Shown here: positions 51,021-58,851 of the stretch, piece by piece
How positions within the stretch are numbered: position 1 is the stretch's first letter
Layout: each line of letters begins with the position of its first letter
Assembly (NCBI GenBank): GCA_946220775.1
Contig: CAMIFC010000006.1
Location: forward strand, 1 to 64,000
Reading direction: 5' to 3'
Length of the DNA: 64,000 nucleotides
Source: an uncultured Corynebacterium sp.
GTDB lineage: Bacteria > Actinomycetota > Actinomycetes > Mycobacteriales > Mycobacteriaceae
Notes under the pieces: model-generated
Database searches by the model: none
The model's input: only the letters and a program-made list of their open reading frames with translations
Told to the model about the DNA's origin: nothing
Translations under genes and position numbers: made by a program

Positions 51021-51728
51021 ATGACCATGCCAAATAGCCAGCCAACCAAGGTCCTCGTTGTCGATGACGAGGCCAACATCTCCGACCTGATCAAGGTCAG
51101 CCTCAAGTTTCAAGGCTTTGATGTTGAAACCGCAGATAACGGCCACAAGGCCCTCGAGATTGCAGAAGCCTACCAGCCGGATGCCTTCATCTTGGACGTG
51201 ATGATGCCTGGGATGGATGGGTTTACTCTGCTGAACAAGCTGCGGGAGGCCGGCCTTGATGCGCCGGCGTTGTTCCTCACCGCCAAGGATGGGGTTGAGG
51301 ATCGTATCCACGGTTTGACCATCGGTGCGGATGACTACGTCACCAAGCCATTTTCCCTTGAGGAAGTGATCACTCGCCTTCGCGTGATTCTGCGACGCGT
51401 TACCCCAGAAGATTCTGCCGACTCGAGCCTGATTACTTACGAGGACATCACGCTGGATGACGATATGCACGAGGTCACTAAGGCCGGGGAAGTCGTCGAT
51501 CTATCGCCAACCGAGTTCAAACTGCTGCGTTACCTGCTGGTCAACGCGGAGGTTGTGCTGAGCAAGTCCAAGATTCTGGATCATGTCTGGAACTACGACT
51601 TCGGCGGCGACGGTAACGTCGTGGAATCTTACGTCTCTTACCTCCGCCGGAAGATTGATACGGAGGAACCACGCTTGATCCACACCGTTCGTGGTGTGGG
51701 TTACGTGCTGCGTAAGCCGCGGTCCTAA
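51021..51728 (+). CDS. phoR: OmpR-family response regulator, PhoR type of corynebacteria
   Basis: This 235-residue response regulator has a receiver domain with DDE, the phospho-acceptor D59 (FILDVMMPG), T/S in LFLTAKD and K in VTKPFS, then a winged-helix DNA-binding domain (SPTEFKLLRYLL, YLRRKID, VRGVGYVLR). ATG 51021 or 51027 is the start. In C. glutamicum the pair at this position (cg2888/cg2887, between otsA/thrE and purD) is PhoRS, which activates phosphate-starvation genes; note that there PhoR is the regulator. Name assigned by synteny and similarity. The PAP2-phoD genes nearby fit the role. Confidence 0.8.
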   Translation: MTMPNSQPTKVLVVDDEANISDLIKVSLKFQGFDVETADNGHKALEIAEAYQPDAFILDVMMPGMDGFTLLNKLREAGLDAPALFLTAKDGVEDRIHGLTIGADDYVTKPFSLEEVITRLRVILRRVTPEDSADSSLITYEDITLDDDMHEVTKAGEVVDLSPTEFKLLRYLLVNAEVVLSKSKILDHVWNYDFGGDGNVVESYVSYLRRKIDTEEPRLIHTVRGVGYVLRKPRS

Positions 51729-51781
51729 CGGCCCGAACTGCAGGTCTTATTCCTCCGTAGTCAATGCTGAAAGTGTGAGTA

Positions 51782-53500
51782 GTGGCATCTCCTAAATCTG
51801 CCCCTCAAGGTCCGCCATCGGGGATCAGTCGGCTCTGGCGAACTCAATCCGCCGGTAGTCGCAAGTCCACCAGGACAGTGGGGGCTTCGTCTGCTGGACC
51901 GTTCGGTGCCACGCAGGCCACCGGTGCTTCGCAGGCAACCGGCTCTGGAACAGGCACCGGGAAGTCTGGTACACAACGTTCCTCTCGCCCCAACCACCCG
52001 GGGCATCTCCTTTCTCACTATCCATTGCGGGTCAGCCTCGTCGTCGTGATGACGGTCCTGGCCGCGCTGGGGTTGTGCTTTTCCGGCGCGGTGACAACAT
52101 CCACGCTGCAGCACTTCATGATCTCCCGGGTCGATGACCAATTGCTCAACGCAACAACCGGTTGGGCGTACCGCACCACGGATGATGAACACGCCACTGG
52201 CGGTTCCAGCGCGAACGGTGCTAACCGCCCGCCTACAGACTTTTTTGTGCGTGTGATGGACCAACGGCTGTCCTTCGAACCGCTGAACTCCGTCTTCGAT
52301 TCTGCGCCGGAACTCCGCGGGTTGGAGCGTCCGACAAAACCAGTGACGGTACCGGCGCGCAACGGTAGCGCCAGCAGCGCACCATGGCGGGCAGCGTCCG
52401 TGGAAAACCGCGATGGCACCGTTACCATCGTCGCCCTCCCGCTGGAGGGCGAGGAACACACAATCAAGCGACTCGTGTACCTGCAGATCATCATTGGGCT
52501 CATCTCGGTGGCGTCCATCATGGCGGTGAGCCTTTACCTGGTCAGGCGTGCACTGCGGCCGCTGAACCAGGTGGAGGCAACGGCGTCCTTAATTTCCCAA
52601 GGGCAATTGGGGCAGCGCGTGCCGAATTGGGAGTCCAACACCGAGGTCGGCCGCCTTTCCCAGGCGTTCAACCGCATGCTCGCGCAGATTCAGGGTGCGT
52701 TCATCGCGGTGGGCGCGTCCGAACGGCAGGCGCGTAAATCCGAGGCGACGATGCGTCGGTTTATCGGGGATGCGTCCCATGAACTGCGCACGCCACTAAC
52801 CTCTGTGCGGGGGTATGCGGAGTTGTACCGCTCCGGGGCTACCGATGATGCGGACATGGTCATCAAGAAGATCTCCGAAGAGGCCGAGCGCATGGGCCTG
52901 CTCGTGGAGGATCTGCTCGCGCTCGTGCGCATGGACGAAGGCCGTCCGCTGCAGCACAACAACGTCGACATGTTGGAGCTCGTGTTGCAGGCCGCCGACG
53001 GTGCGCGCGCCGGCAACCCAGGGCGCAACGTGAGCGTTCAGAACAAGTACGGTTCCATCCCCGTCGTTCGTGGGGACGCCAACCGGCTCCACCAGGTCAT
53101 CAGCAACCTACTCACTAACGCGCTCAAGCATGGTGGGGATGATGCAGATGTGAAGATCAGTCTGTGGGCACTCAACCCAGGGCTGGTGACGATCGATGTG
53201 GAGGACAACGGCGTGGGCATCGATGCCGACGCGTTGCCACACCTGTTCGAGCGTTTCTACCGGCCGGATGTGTCCCGTTCCCGGGCGAACGGTGGTTCGG
53301 GATTGGGCTTGTCGATCGTGAAGTCCCTGATCCAGGCCCATGGTGGTTCGATCACGGTGGACTCCACGGTGGGGGAGGGCACTCGCTTCCGCATTCAGCT
53401 GCCGGTGGCTCCCGGCAGTGAGAAGATCACCGATGAGGAGTCCGAGGACGCTAGCTCTGAGTCGGGGGATTCTCCAGAGCATATTTCACCAGAAGACTGA
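51782..53500 (+). CDS. phoS: sensor histidine kinase, PhoS type of corynebacteria
   Basis: This 572-residue kinase starts at GTG. A long Ser/Thr/Gly-rich cytoplasmic start (1-75) precedes TM1 (about 82-103), an extracytoplasmic domain (104-230), TM2 (about 231-254), HAMP, then the dimerisation helix with phospho-acceptor H333 in GDASHELRTPLT. The catalytic boxes are N (NLLTNALKHGG), G1 (DVEDNGVGI) and G2 (GGSGLGLSIVKSL). It follows the regulator by 53 bases. Its last 50 bases lie antisense over the end of the convergent hydrolase gene. Confidence 0.85.
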   Translation: MASPKSAPQGPPSGISRLWRTQSAGSRKSTRTVGASSAGPFGATQATGASQATGSGTGTGKSGTQRSSRPNHPGHLLSHYPLRVSLVVVMTVLAALGLCFSGAVTTSTLQHFMISRVDDQLLNATTGWAYRTTDDEHATGGSSANGANRPPTDFFVRVMDQRLSFEPLNSVFDSAPELRGLERPTKPVTVPARNGSASSAPWRAASVENRDGTVTIVALPLEGEEHTIKRLVYLQIIIGLISVASIMAVSLYLVRRALRPLNQVEATASLISQGQLGQRVPNWESNTEVGRLSQAFNRMLAQIQGAFIAVGASERQARKSEATMRRFIGDASHELRTPLTSVRGYAELYRSGATDDADMVIKKISEEAERMGLLVEDLLALVRMDEGRPLQHNNVDMLELVLQAADGARAGNPGRNVSVQNKYGSIPVVRGDANRLHQVISNLLTNALKHGGDDADVKISLWALNPGLVTIDVEDNGVGIDADALPHLFERFYRPDVSRSRANGGSGLGLSIVKSLIQAHGGSITVDSTVGEGTRFRIQLPVAPGSEKITDEESEDASSESGDSPEHISPED

Positions 53501-54266
53501 CCTTCTCGTTGCGCATCAGCATGTTGTGCGCAACTTGCAGTTCTGGGTAGAAATCCTGGACAGACACGAGCCGCAGCGGGCCGGGGTGCGGGGGCATCCC
53601 CGTCAGCTCGTTGTGGTCTGCCAGCGCAAACGCGGCCTCCATCGGGACCATGCGGTCGTAGCGGGAAGAGATCTGCGTGATCGGCACATGGCAATGGCTC
53701 GCCAGGGATAGTGTTTCTGCCAGCCGCGGGGAGCCAGCGATTTGCTGCGCGAACGCGGGGCCGGCCAGCACTTCCACCACCCGGTTGACCATCGTTTCCC
53801 GCGGGGTTCCAGACCAGGGCATTTGCACGCCGCGGAAGTCGGCTCCCAAACCCACGATGTGGTGAATCGCCTTGCCTACCGCTGGCCGGGATGCGACCGC
53901 GAGGGAGAGCAACCCGCCCTGGGAATGCGCCACGAGGTCGAAGCTGGGGGCCTTGGTGAGCTTCTGGAGGTGCAGTAGCTGCGCCTCGATTTCCTTGATC
54001 GACGTTTCCAGCGCGGTGGTGCCGTTGTCACCATAGGACACGCTGAATACGCGACGGGAGCGGCCGTCGAAGGTTTCCCGCAGGTAGGGGACCAGGCGGG
54101 CGAAGTTTCCGCGTCCGCCGACGGTGCCATGAACCACGACCACCGGCCGTGGTTCGGAGGGGGTGACGTAGTAGGTCGGGGATTCTTCCCAGTGACCGAG
54201 GTCGGGCAGGAGGGCGAAAACGGAACGCCTCGGGGCCGGTTCTTCGTGTTTGTCAGTCATCGTCAT
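53451..54266 (-). CDS. alpha/beta-hydrolase, lipase-like
   Basis: This 271-residue alpha/beta-hydrolase has the oxyanion region VVVVHGTVGGRGNF (about residues 42-55) and the nucleophile elbow AHSQGG (Ser near 123). It has no signal peptide. The start overlaps the end of the upstream hydrolase gene by 14 bases. The two proteins share architecture and probably arose by duplication. Substrate is unknown; esterase or lipase activity is inferred. The 3' end overlaps phoS by 50 bases. Confidence 0.82.
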   Translation of the reverse strand: MTMTDKHEEPAPRRSVFALLPDLGHWEESPTYYVTPSEPRPVVVVHGTVGGRGNFARLVPYLRETFDGRSRRVFSVSYGDNGTTALETSIKEIEAQLLHLQKLTKAPSFDLVAHSQGGLLSLAVASRPAVGKAIHHIVGLGADFRGVQMPWSGTPRETMVNRVVEVLAGPAFAQQIAGSPRLAETLSLASHCHVPITQISSRYDRMVPMEAAFALADHNELTGMPPHPGPLRLVSVQDFYPELQVAHNMLMRNEKVSLLVKYALENPPTQS

Positions 54267-55434
54267 ACACCCAATCGTCGGAATGTTCCGATGTTAGGCC
54301 ATCGACAAGGGCTTGGTGAATTAGTTGCTGGACATCATCATTGCCCGGCAGCTCTTCGTGCTTCACTTTGGAGACCCCGAGGTCCTGGAGATAGTGATTA
54401 TTCACCGGTGCGAGTTCGTCTTGGGAGAGGAAGGCGTGTTCAGTTGGCACGACCGTGGAATCGTTAGTGGTTGCGAAGTTTGTATATAGGACGCCAGGCC
54501 GGGTATCAGGGCTTGCTGCCAATGTATCGAGGATGGGGGAGCCTGCGACTTGCTGCATTCCGGCTTCGCCGAAAATTCGACGCACCGCAGCGGCAGCCAT
54601 CTTGTAGGTAGCGCCGGCGGTGTTTTTGACTCCCAGCATGGCGAACAGCGTGGTGCCGTGGTGTGGCGAGCCCAAGCTGATGAGGTGGTGGACGTGCTCA
54701 GCACCATCGAGTTCGTTGATCCAATACCGCGCCAGAAGCCCGCCCTGGGAGTGCCCCACGATATCGACTTGGTCGGCACCGGTCGCGAACAGGACTTGCT
54801 CGATGTACGCGCCGACGTCCTCTGCGCTGGTGGGAATGTCCTGGGTGCCGTGGGTGCCGTAGTCGGGGCAGAACACGACGAAGCCGTCCGCGCGGAGTTT
54901 GTGCACGAGGTTTTGCCACACGTTTTTGGAGCTGATCGTCCCGTGAATGAGGATCACGGGGTAGGGGCGGTCAAGCGTGGGGCGAGCCTGCCACAAGTCA
55001 TCGGCATAGCCTGGCGAGACTTGGCGAGCGCCCAACGGGACCGTGTTCGGGGCAGGTGGTGGGGGACCGTCGTCGGTGCCGTTTTCGTCGTCGCCATGAT
55101 CTTCATGACGCAACCTGCTGGCCGTCCTGCGGTTTTCCGTGAAGCTGCCGATTTGCCCGGGGATGTCCCAAATGAATCTCCCGGTGGACGCCACCCCGGT
55201 GGCCACACCACTAGCGATCCGTGCCAGCCAAGCGGGTGAGTCGTCGGGCGACGTTGAGGTTTGATCGGCGGACTCGTCTGCGGGGTCGACCTCGCGGGAG
55301 GCCTCGTCACTGAGGCCTTTGACGCGAAGGTCTTCGCCGCGGCGGGCAGCCGCGGGAGCTCCGATTCTGGCCGGTTCGTGTTCAGGCAGGCCAAGTTCGG
55401 CGAGTGCGAAATCGCGGTCGGAGTCCGAAATCAC
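54253..55434 (-). CDS. alpha/beta-hydrolase, lipase-like, with N-terminal extension
   Basis: This 393-residue hydrolase starts at GTG. The first 130 residues are acidic and Pro/Ser-rich with a basic patch. The hydrolase domain has PVILIHGTISSKNVWQNL (oxyanion, about 150-167) and GHSQGGLLARYW (nucleophile Ser, about 232). No signal peptide is seen. Class-2-lipase-like features (HGT, GHSQGG) suggest triacylglycerol or ester cleavage. It is coupled to the next hydrolase gene by a 14-base overlap and lies 11 bases after the HIT gene stop. Confidence 0.82.
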   Translation of the reverse strand: MISDSDRDFALAELGLPEHEPARIGAPAAARRGEDLRVKGLSDEASREVDPADESADQTSTSPDDSPAWLARIASGVATGVASTGRFIWDIPGQIGSFTENRRTASRLRHEDHGDDENGTDDGPPPPAPNTVPLGARQVSPGYADDLWQARPTLDRPYPVILIHGTISSKNVWQNLVHKLRADGFVVFCPDYGTHGTQDIPTSAEDVGAYIEQVLFATGADQVDIVGHSQGGLLARYWINELDGAEHVHHLISLGSPHHGTTLFAMLGVKNTAGATYKMAAAAVRRIFGEAGMQQVAGSPILDTLAASPDTRPGVLYTNFATTNDSTVVPTEHAFLSQDELAPVNNHYLQDLGVSKVKHEELPGNDDVQQLIHQALVDGLTSEHSDDWVYDDD

Positions 55435-55445
55435 TAGCAGCCCCG

Positions 55446-55898
55446 TTAGCTGTTGGCGCTGGGGTCTGGCTCTGGGGCAACACCCGCAATGCCCTGCTCG
55501 CGCAGTTCCGCGCGGATCTTCGCAGCGGCATCGTCCATGGCCGCTGGGTCGGTTTCATCCATCTTCATGATGTTCTGCAGGTTGTAGCCCGACATGTCGG
55601 CAGCCGGGAACAGGTGGATGTGTGCGTGGGGAACTTCGAAGCCGGCGATCATGTAGCCGCACCGTGGGGCGTCGAAGGCATTAACGATGGCCTTGCCGAC
55701 GTGCTGTGAGACCTCGTTGCACTTGGCCCAAAGCTCGGCGGGCATGTCGGTCCACTTGTCGACTTCCTGGACGGGCACAACGAGGGTGTGGCCGTAGGCA
55801 ACAGGTTCGATGGTGAGGAACGCTGCGACGTCCTCATCCTTGTAAACGAAGCGGCCGGGAAGTTCGCCGGTAATGATCTTGGTAAAAACACTAGCCAT
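55446..55898 (-). CDS. HIT-family nucleotide hydrolase
   Basis: This 150-residue histidine-triad protein starts at ATG 55898 (MASVFTKIITGELPG). The catalytic triad is in VPHAHIHLFP (about residues 98-107), preceded by the typical YGHTLVVPV. HIT proteins cleave AMP-N or dinucleoside polyphosphate bonds. The frame extends upstream to 55973, but the extension is not family-like. Confidence 0.92.
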   Translation of the reverse strand: MASVFTKIITGELPGRFVYKDEDVAAFLTIEPVAYGHTLVVPVQEVDKWTDMPAELWAKCNEVSQHVGKAIVNAFDAPRCGYMIAGFEVPHAHIHLFPAADMSGYNLQNIMKMDETDPAAMDDAAAKIRAELREQGIAGVAPEPDPSANS

Positions 55899-55983
55899 AC
55901 CCTCGAAGCTTACCTGTGGCTTCGGGTTGGTGCGGGGCGAGAACGACCGATGTCGGAGCGTGTTTTCGGGCAAGGTCGCAAAA

Positions 55984-56010
55984 GGCGCGCGACCGAAACA
56001 GTCGCGCGCC
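55984..56010 (-). terminator. intrinsic terminator of the His-rich protein gene
   Basis: GGCGCGCGAC pairs perfectly with GTCGCGCGCC around a 7-base loop. On the minus strand TTTT follows. It lies 26 bases after the stop of the His-rich gene. Confidence 0.85.
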
Positions 56011-56035
56011 TCAGGCAGTGGTGGTTAGCGAGGGA

Positions 56036-56332
56036 TTAGTGCTCGCACCAGTGGCCGTCGTGCTTGGCGTGACGGTGACCGTCGTGGATGTAGTCGACGT
56101 GGTCGCCGTGTGGCACCGCGACGTGGCCACAGCCTGGGCCGTGCTCGTGTGGGTGGTCATCGTGGATGACGTGCTCGGTGGTCTCGCACTCGATCCACTG
56201 ACCGTCCTTCTCGCGGTGGATGTGGCCGTCGTGGATGTAGTCGACGTGGTCGCCGTGTGGCACTGCGACGTGGCCGCAGTTCGGGCCGTGCTCATGGGTG
56301 TGGTTTTCGTGAACAAGAGTCTGGTTCGACAT
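56036..56332 (-). CDS. His-rich, probably zinc-binding small protein, duplicated motif
   Basis: This 98-residue cytoplasmic-type protein starts at ATG 56332 six bases after AGGAGG. It consists of two copies of one motif: residues 13-39 and 62-88 share an identical 19-residue core CGHVAVPHGDHVDYIHDGH. His makes up over a quarter of the protein and Cys appears at 19, 49, 68 and 96. Single-copy relatives exist in actinobacteria as proteins of unknown function. Metal storage or buffering is inferred from composition. It has its own terminator, and a Zur-like site lies between it and purD. Confidence 0.85.
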   Translation of the reverse strand: MSNQTLVHENHTHEHGPNCGHVAVPHGDHVDYIHDGHIHREKDGQWIECETTEHVIHDDHPHEHGPGCGHVAVPHGDHVDYIHDGHRHAKHDGHWCEH

Positions 56333-56632
56333 TGTGTCCTCCTGGCTTTCGGTTGAGACGATCATGGGAGTCGCTCGTTGGTCGACCGAAAGAACCTCGG
56401 CCGATGCTGCCTCGGCGGTTTCTGACCACCGGGCGCTTCGATATCCACTCTTGCAGATTTTCAGTAAGCTGTCAATAGGTTTTCAATAAATGAAAAGCTG
56501 CAGGTGGAGACGAGTGGGGCTAATGGCGTCTGAAAATCGTTATTGAAAATGATTCGGCGCGATGAGGGGCGCAGACAGCGAGTGGGTAAGGAGATGGAGG
56601 CGTGTCCGGCCGAGCCGCTAGGATTGGTGACC
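56333..56632. promoter_or_regulatory. divergent region between the His-rich gene and purD with a Zur-like site
   Basis: This 300-base gap has no supported gene. At 56531-56554 a stretch starting TGAAAATCGTT and ending GAAAATGATT resembles Zur/Fur-type boxes of actinobacteria. It lies about 80-100 bases before purD and 200 bases before the His-rich gene start. Upstream at 56478-56498 are two AT-rich words with AGGTTTTCAATAA. Regulation of the His-rich gene from this distance is uncertain. Confidence 0.4.
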
Positions 56633-57895
56633 ATGCGCATTCTTGTACTTGGAAGCGGTGCTCGCGAGCACGCATTGGCCTACTCTCTCTCCCGCGATGA
56701 ATCGGTGTCGGAGGTGCACGTCAGCCCTGGAAACCCCGGCATGTCCGCGGTGGCCACGCTGCATGCTGATGATTCCGATGCTGTTGGTCTAGCAACACAG
56801 ATCAACGCGGACCTGATCGTCATCGGCCCAGAAATCCCACTGGTTGCCGGAGTCGCGGATGAACTTCGGGAGGCCGGTTTTAAGGTATTCGGGCCGTCCA
56901 AGGAGGCCGCTCAGATCGAGGGGTCCAAGGCGTTTGCGAAGGACGTCATGGCTCGGGCTGGTGTCCGCACCGCACACGCAGAATCACTCGCGCCGGGGGT
57001 AAATGAGGATCAGATCGCGCTGGCCCTGGATCACTTTGGTCCGATGTACGTTGTCAAGGATGACGGACTAGCTGCCGGCAAGGGTGTCGTGGTGACCGAC
57101 GACCGCGCCAAGGCGTTGGAGCACATTCATGCAGTGCTGGAATCCGGCAACCCGGTGCTGCTGGAGAGCTTCCTGGATGGCCCGGAGGTCTCGCTGTTCT
57201 GCCTCGTTGATGGTGAGGACGTCGTGCCGCTGCTGCCAGCGCAGGATTTCAAGCGTGTCGGTGAGGGTGACGAGGGGCCGAACACGGGTGGCATGGGTGC
57301 GTACACCCCGCTGCCGTGGCTGCCAGAAAATGGTGTGCAACGCATTGTCGATGAGGTCTGCGCGCCCGTCGCCAAGCAAATGGTCGAAGATGGTGTGCCA
57401 TACTCCGGCTTGCTCTATGCCGGTATCGCTTGGACTAGCAACGGGCCAGAAGTTATCGAATTCAACTGCCGTTTCGGTGATCCGGAAACCCAGCCGGTTC
57501 TGGAGCTGCTGGAGACTCCGTTGGCTGGGGTGCTGAACGCGGTGGCGTCCGGTGAACTGGCCGAACTGCCGGAACTGAGTTGGAAGGACGGTTACGCGGT
57601 GACCGTCGTCCTCGCCGCTAAGGGCTACCCAGAGTCCACGGAAAAGGGTGGTGTGATCGACGGCGCGGCTGCCGGAAGCGAGGCCAAGGGCGTGCGTGCG
57701 GCAGGAGTTGCTGAAAAGGATGGCAAGCTGGTGGCCTTCGGTGGCCGGGTGCTCAACGTCGTTGGCACCGGCGCCACGCTGGAGGAAGCCCGCAAGGCTG
57801 CCTATGACACCCTCGACGGCATCACCCTGCCGGGTGGCCACTTCCGCCGGGACATCGCTCAAGCTGCAGTTGAGGGCAAGATTCACATTGCCTGA
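56633..57895 (+). CDS. purD: phosphoribosylamine-glycine ligase
   Basis: PurD joins glycine to phosphoribosylamine in purine synthesis. The 420-residue ATP-grasp enzyme starts MRILVLGSGAREHALA at ATG 56633. It shows GPEIPLVAGVADEL, VKDDGLAAGKGVVV, the ATP-grasp EFNCRFGDPETQPV and the C-terminal GRVLNVVGTG. A frame extending to 56543 is rejected, as the MRILVLG start is standard. Its stop lies within the start region of the Nei glycosylase gene, and purB follows. Confidence 0.96.
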   Translation: MRILVLGSGAREHALAYSLSRDESVSEVHVSPGNPGMSAVATLHADDSDAVGLATQINADLIVIGPEIPLVAGVADELREAGFKVFGPSKEAAQIEGSKAFAKDVMARAGVRTAHAESLAPGVNEDQIALALDHFGPMYVVKDDGLAAGKGVVVTDDRAKALEHIHAVLESGNPVLLESFLDGPEVSLFCLVDGEDVVPLLPAQDFKRVGEGDEGPNTGGMGAYTPLPWLPENGVQRIVDEVCAPVAKQMVEDGVPYSGLLYAGIAWTSNGPEVIEFNCRFGDPETQPVLELLETPLAGVLNAVASGELAELPELSWKDGYAVTVVLAAKGYPESTEKGGVIDGAAAGSEAKGVRAAGVAEKDGKLVAFGGRVLNVVGTGATLEEARKAAYDTLDGITLPGGHFRRDIAQAAVEGKIHIA

Positions 57896-58790
57896 AGGTC
57901 ATGTGATCCACGCCTTGGCCCGCGAATTGAATCAACACTTCGCAGGTAAGGCGCTGCGCGTCACCAGTCCACAGGGCCGATTCGCTGAGGAAGCAGGGCG
58001 GCTCACGGGAGACATCCTCGACCACGCCGAAGCATGGGGCAAGCACCTCTTCCTAGAGTTCGGGAACCCGCGCAACCCGAACCGTCGCGCCGATCACATC
58101 GTGCACATTCACCTGGGCCTGATCGGCACCATGAAGATCGAACCTTTCACCACCGGCGATCCCGTGGGCCAAGTTCGCCTGCACCTGCACCGCATCGACG
58201 CCGAAGGTGGCGAGGACATGTGCACCTGGGGCAACGCGGTGGAGGCCAACCTCCGCGGTCCGCAATGGTGCCGGTTGATCACGGCGCAGGAAAAGGACGT
58301 CGCCCTGGCCAAACTGGGGCCCGACCCGCTGCGCTCCACTGATCCCGAAGTGGACGAAGACAACGCGGATAAGCTGCAGGAACTCAACAGATTCCTCGGC
58401 AAATCTCGGCGCACCATCGGGTCGATCCTCATGGATCAGAGCCGGTACGCGGGGGTGGGCAATATCTACCGGGCAGAAACCCTGTTCCGATTAGGTATCC
58501 ATCCGGAGTTACCGGCGAGCCGGTTGGCGTCCGAAGAAAAGAAGGCAATTTGGGACGACCTCGTTGAACTGATGGCGGCGGGGGAGAAAAGCGGGCGTAT
58601 CGATACGGTACGGCCGGAACACACCCCGGAGGCGATGGGGAGGCCACCGCGCAAGGACGACCACGGCGGGGAAGTTTATGTTTACCGTCGCGAAGGGTTG
58701 CCGTGTTTTATTTGTGGGACGCCAATCGCGCATCGCGTGGTTGAAGGACGCAACCTGTTCTGGTGCCCCGGATGCCAACCGCAGGCGTAA
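57888..58790 (+). CDS. DNA glycosylase of the Fpg/Nei family
   Basis: This 300-residue oxidised-base glycosylase/AP lyase uses its second residue, proline, as nucleophile. The start is therefore fixed at TTG 57888, giving MPEGHVIH with P2 and E3, eight bases inside purD. The helix-two-turn-helix has SILMDQSRYAGVGNIYRAETLFR. A C-terminal zinc finger has CFICG and CPGC. It resembles the actinobacterial Nei2-type group. Coupling to purD by overlap makes it a passenger in a purine operon. A frame beginning at 57696 is an artefact of the open frame inside purD. Confidence 0.9.
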   Translation: MPEGHVIHALARELNQHFAGKALRVTSPQGRFAEEAGRLTGDILDHAEAWGKHLFLEFGNPRNPNRRADHIVHIHLGLIGTMKIEPFTTGDPVGQVRLHLHRIDAEGGEDMCTWGNAVEANLRGPQWCRLITAQEKDVALAKLGPDPLRSTDPEVDEDNADKLQELNRFLGKSRRTIGSILMDQSRYAGVGNIYRAETLFRLGIHPELPASRLASEEKKAIWDDLVELMAAGEKSGRIDTVRPEHTPEAMGRPPRKDDHGGEVYVYRREGLPCFICGTPIAHRVVEGRNLFWCPGCQPQA

Positions 58791-58851
58791 CTGGCGGTAG
58801 CGCGCGGGAGGCCTCGGCGGGATGTCCGGGCGTTGTGGGATACTGAAGAGC

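Noticed and set aside
55916..56356. Plus-strand frame opposite the His-rich protein
   Set aside because: It is Val/Asp-rich because it mirrors His and Asp codons of the real minus-strand gene, which has AGGAGG, repeats and its own terminator.
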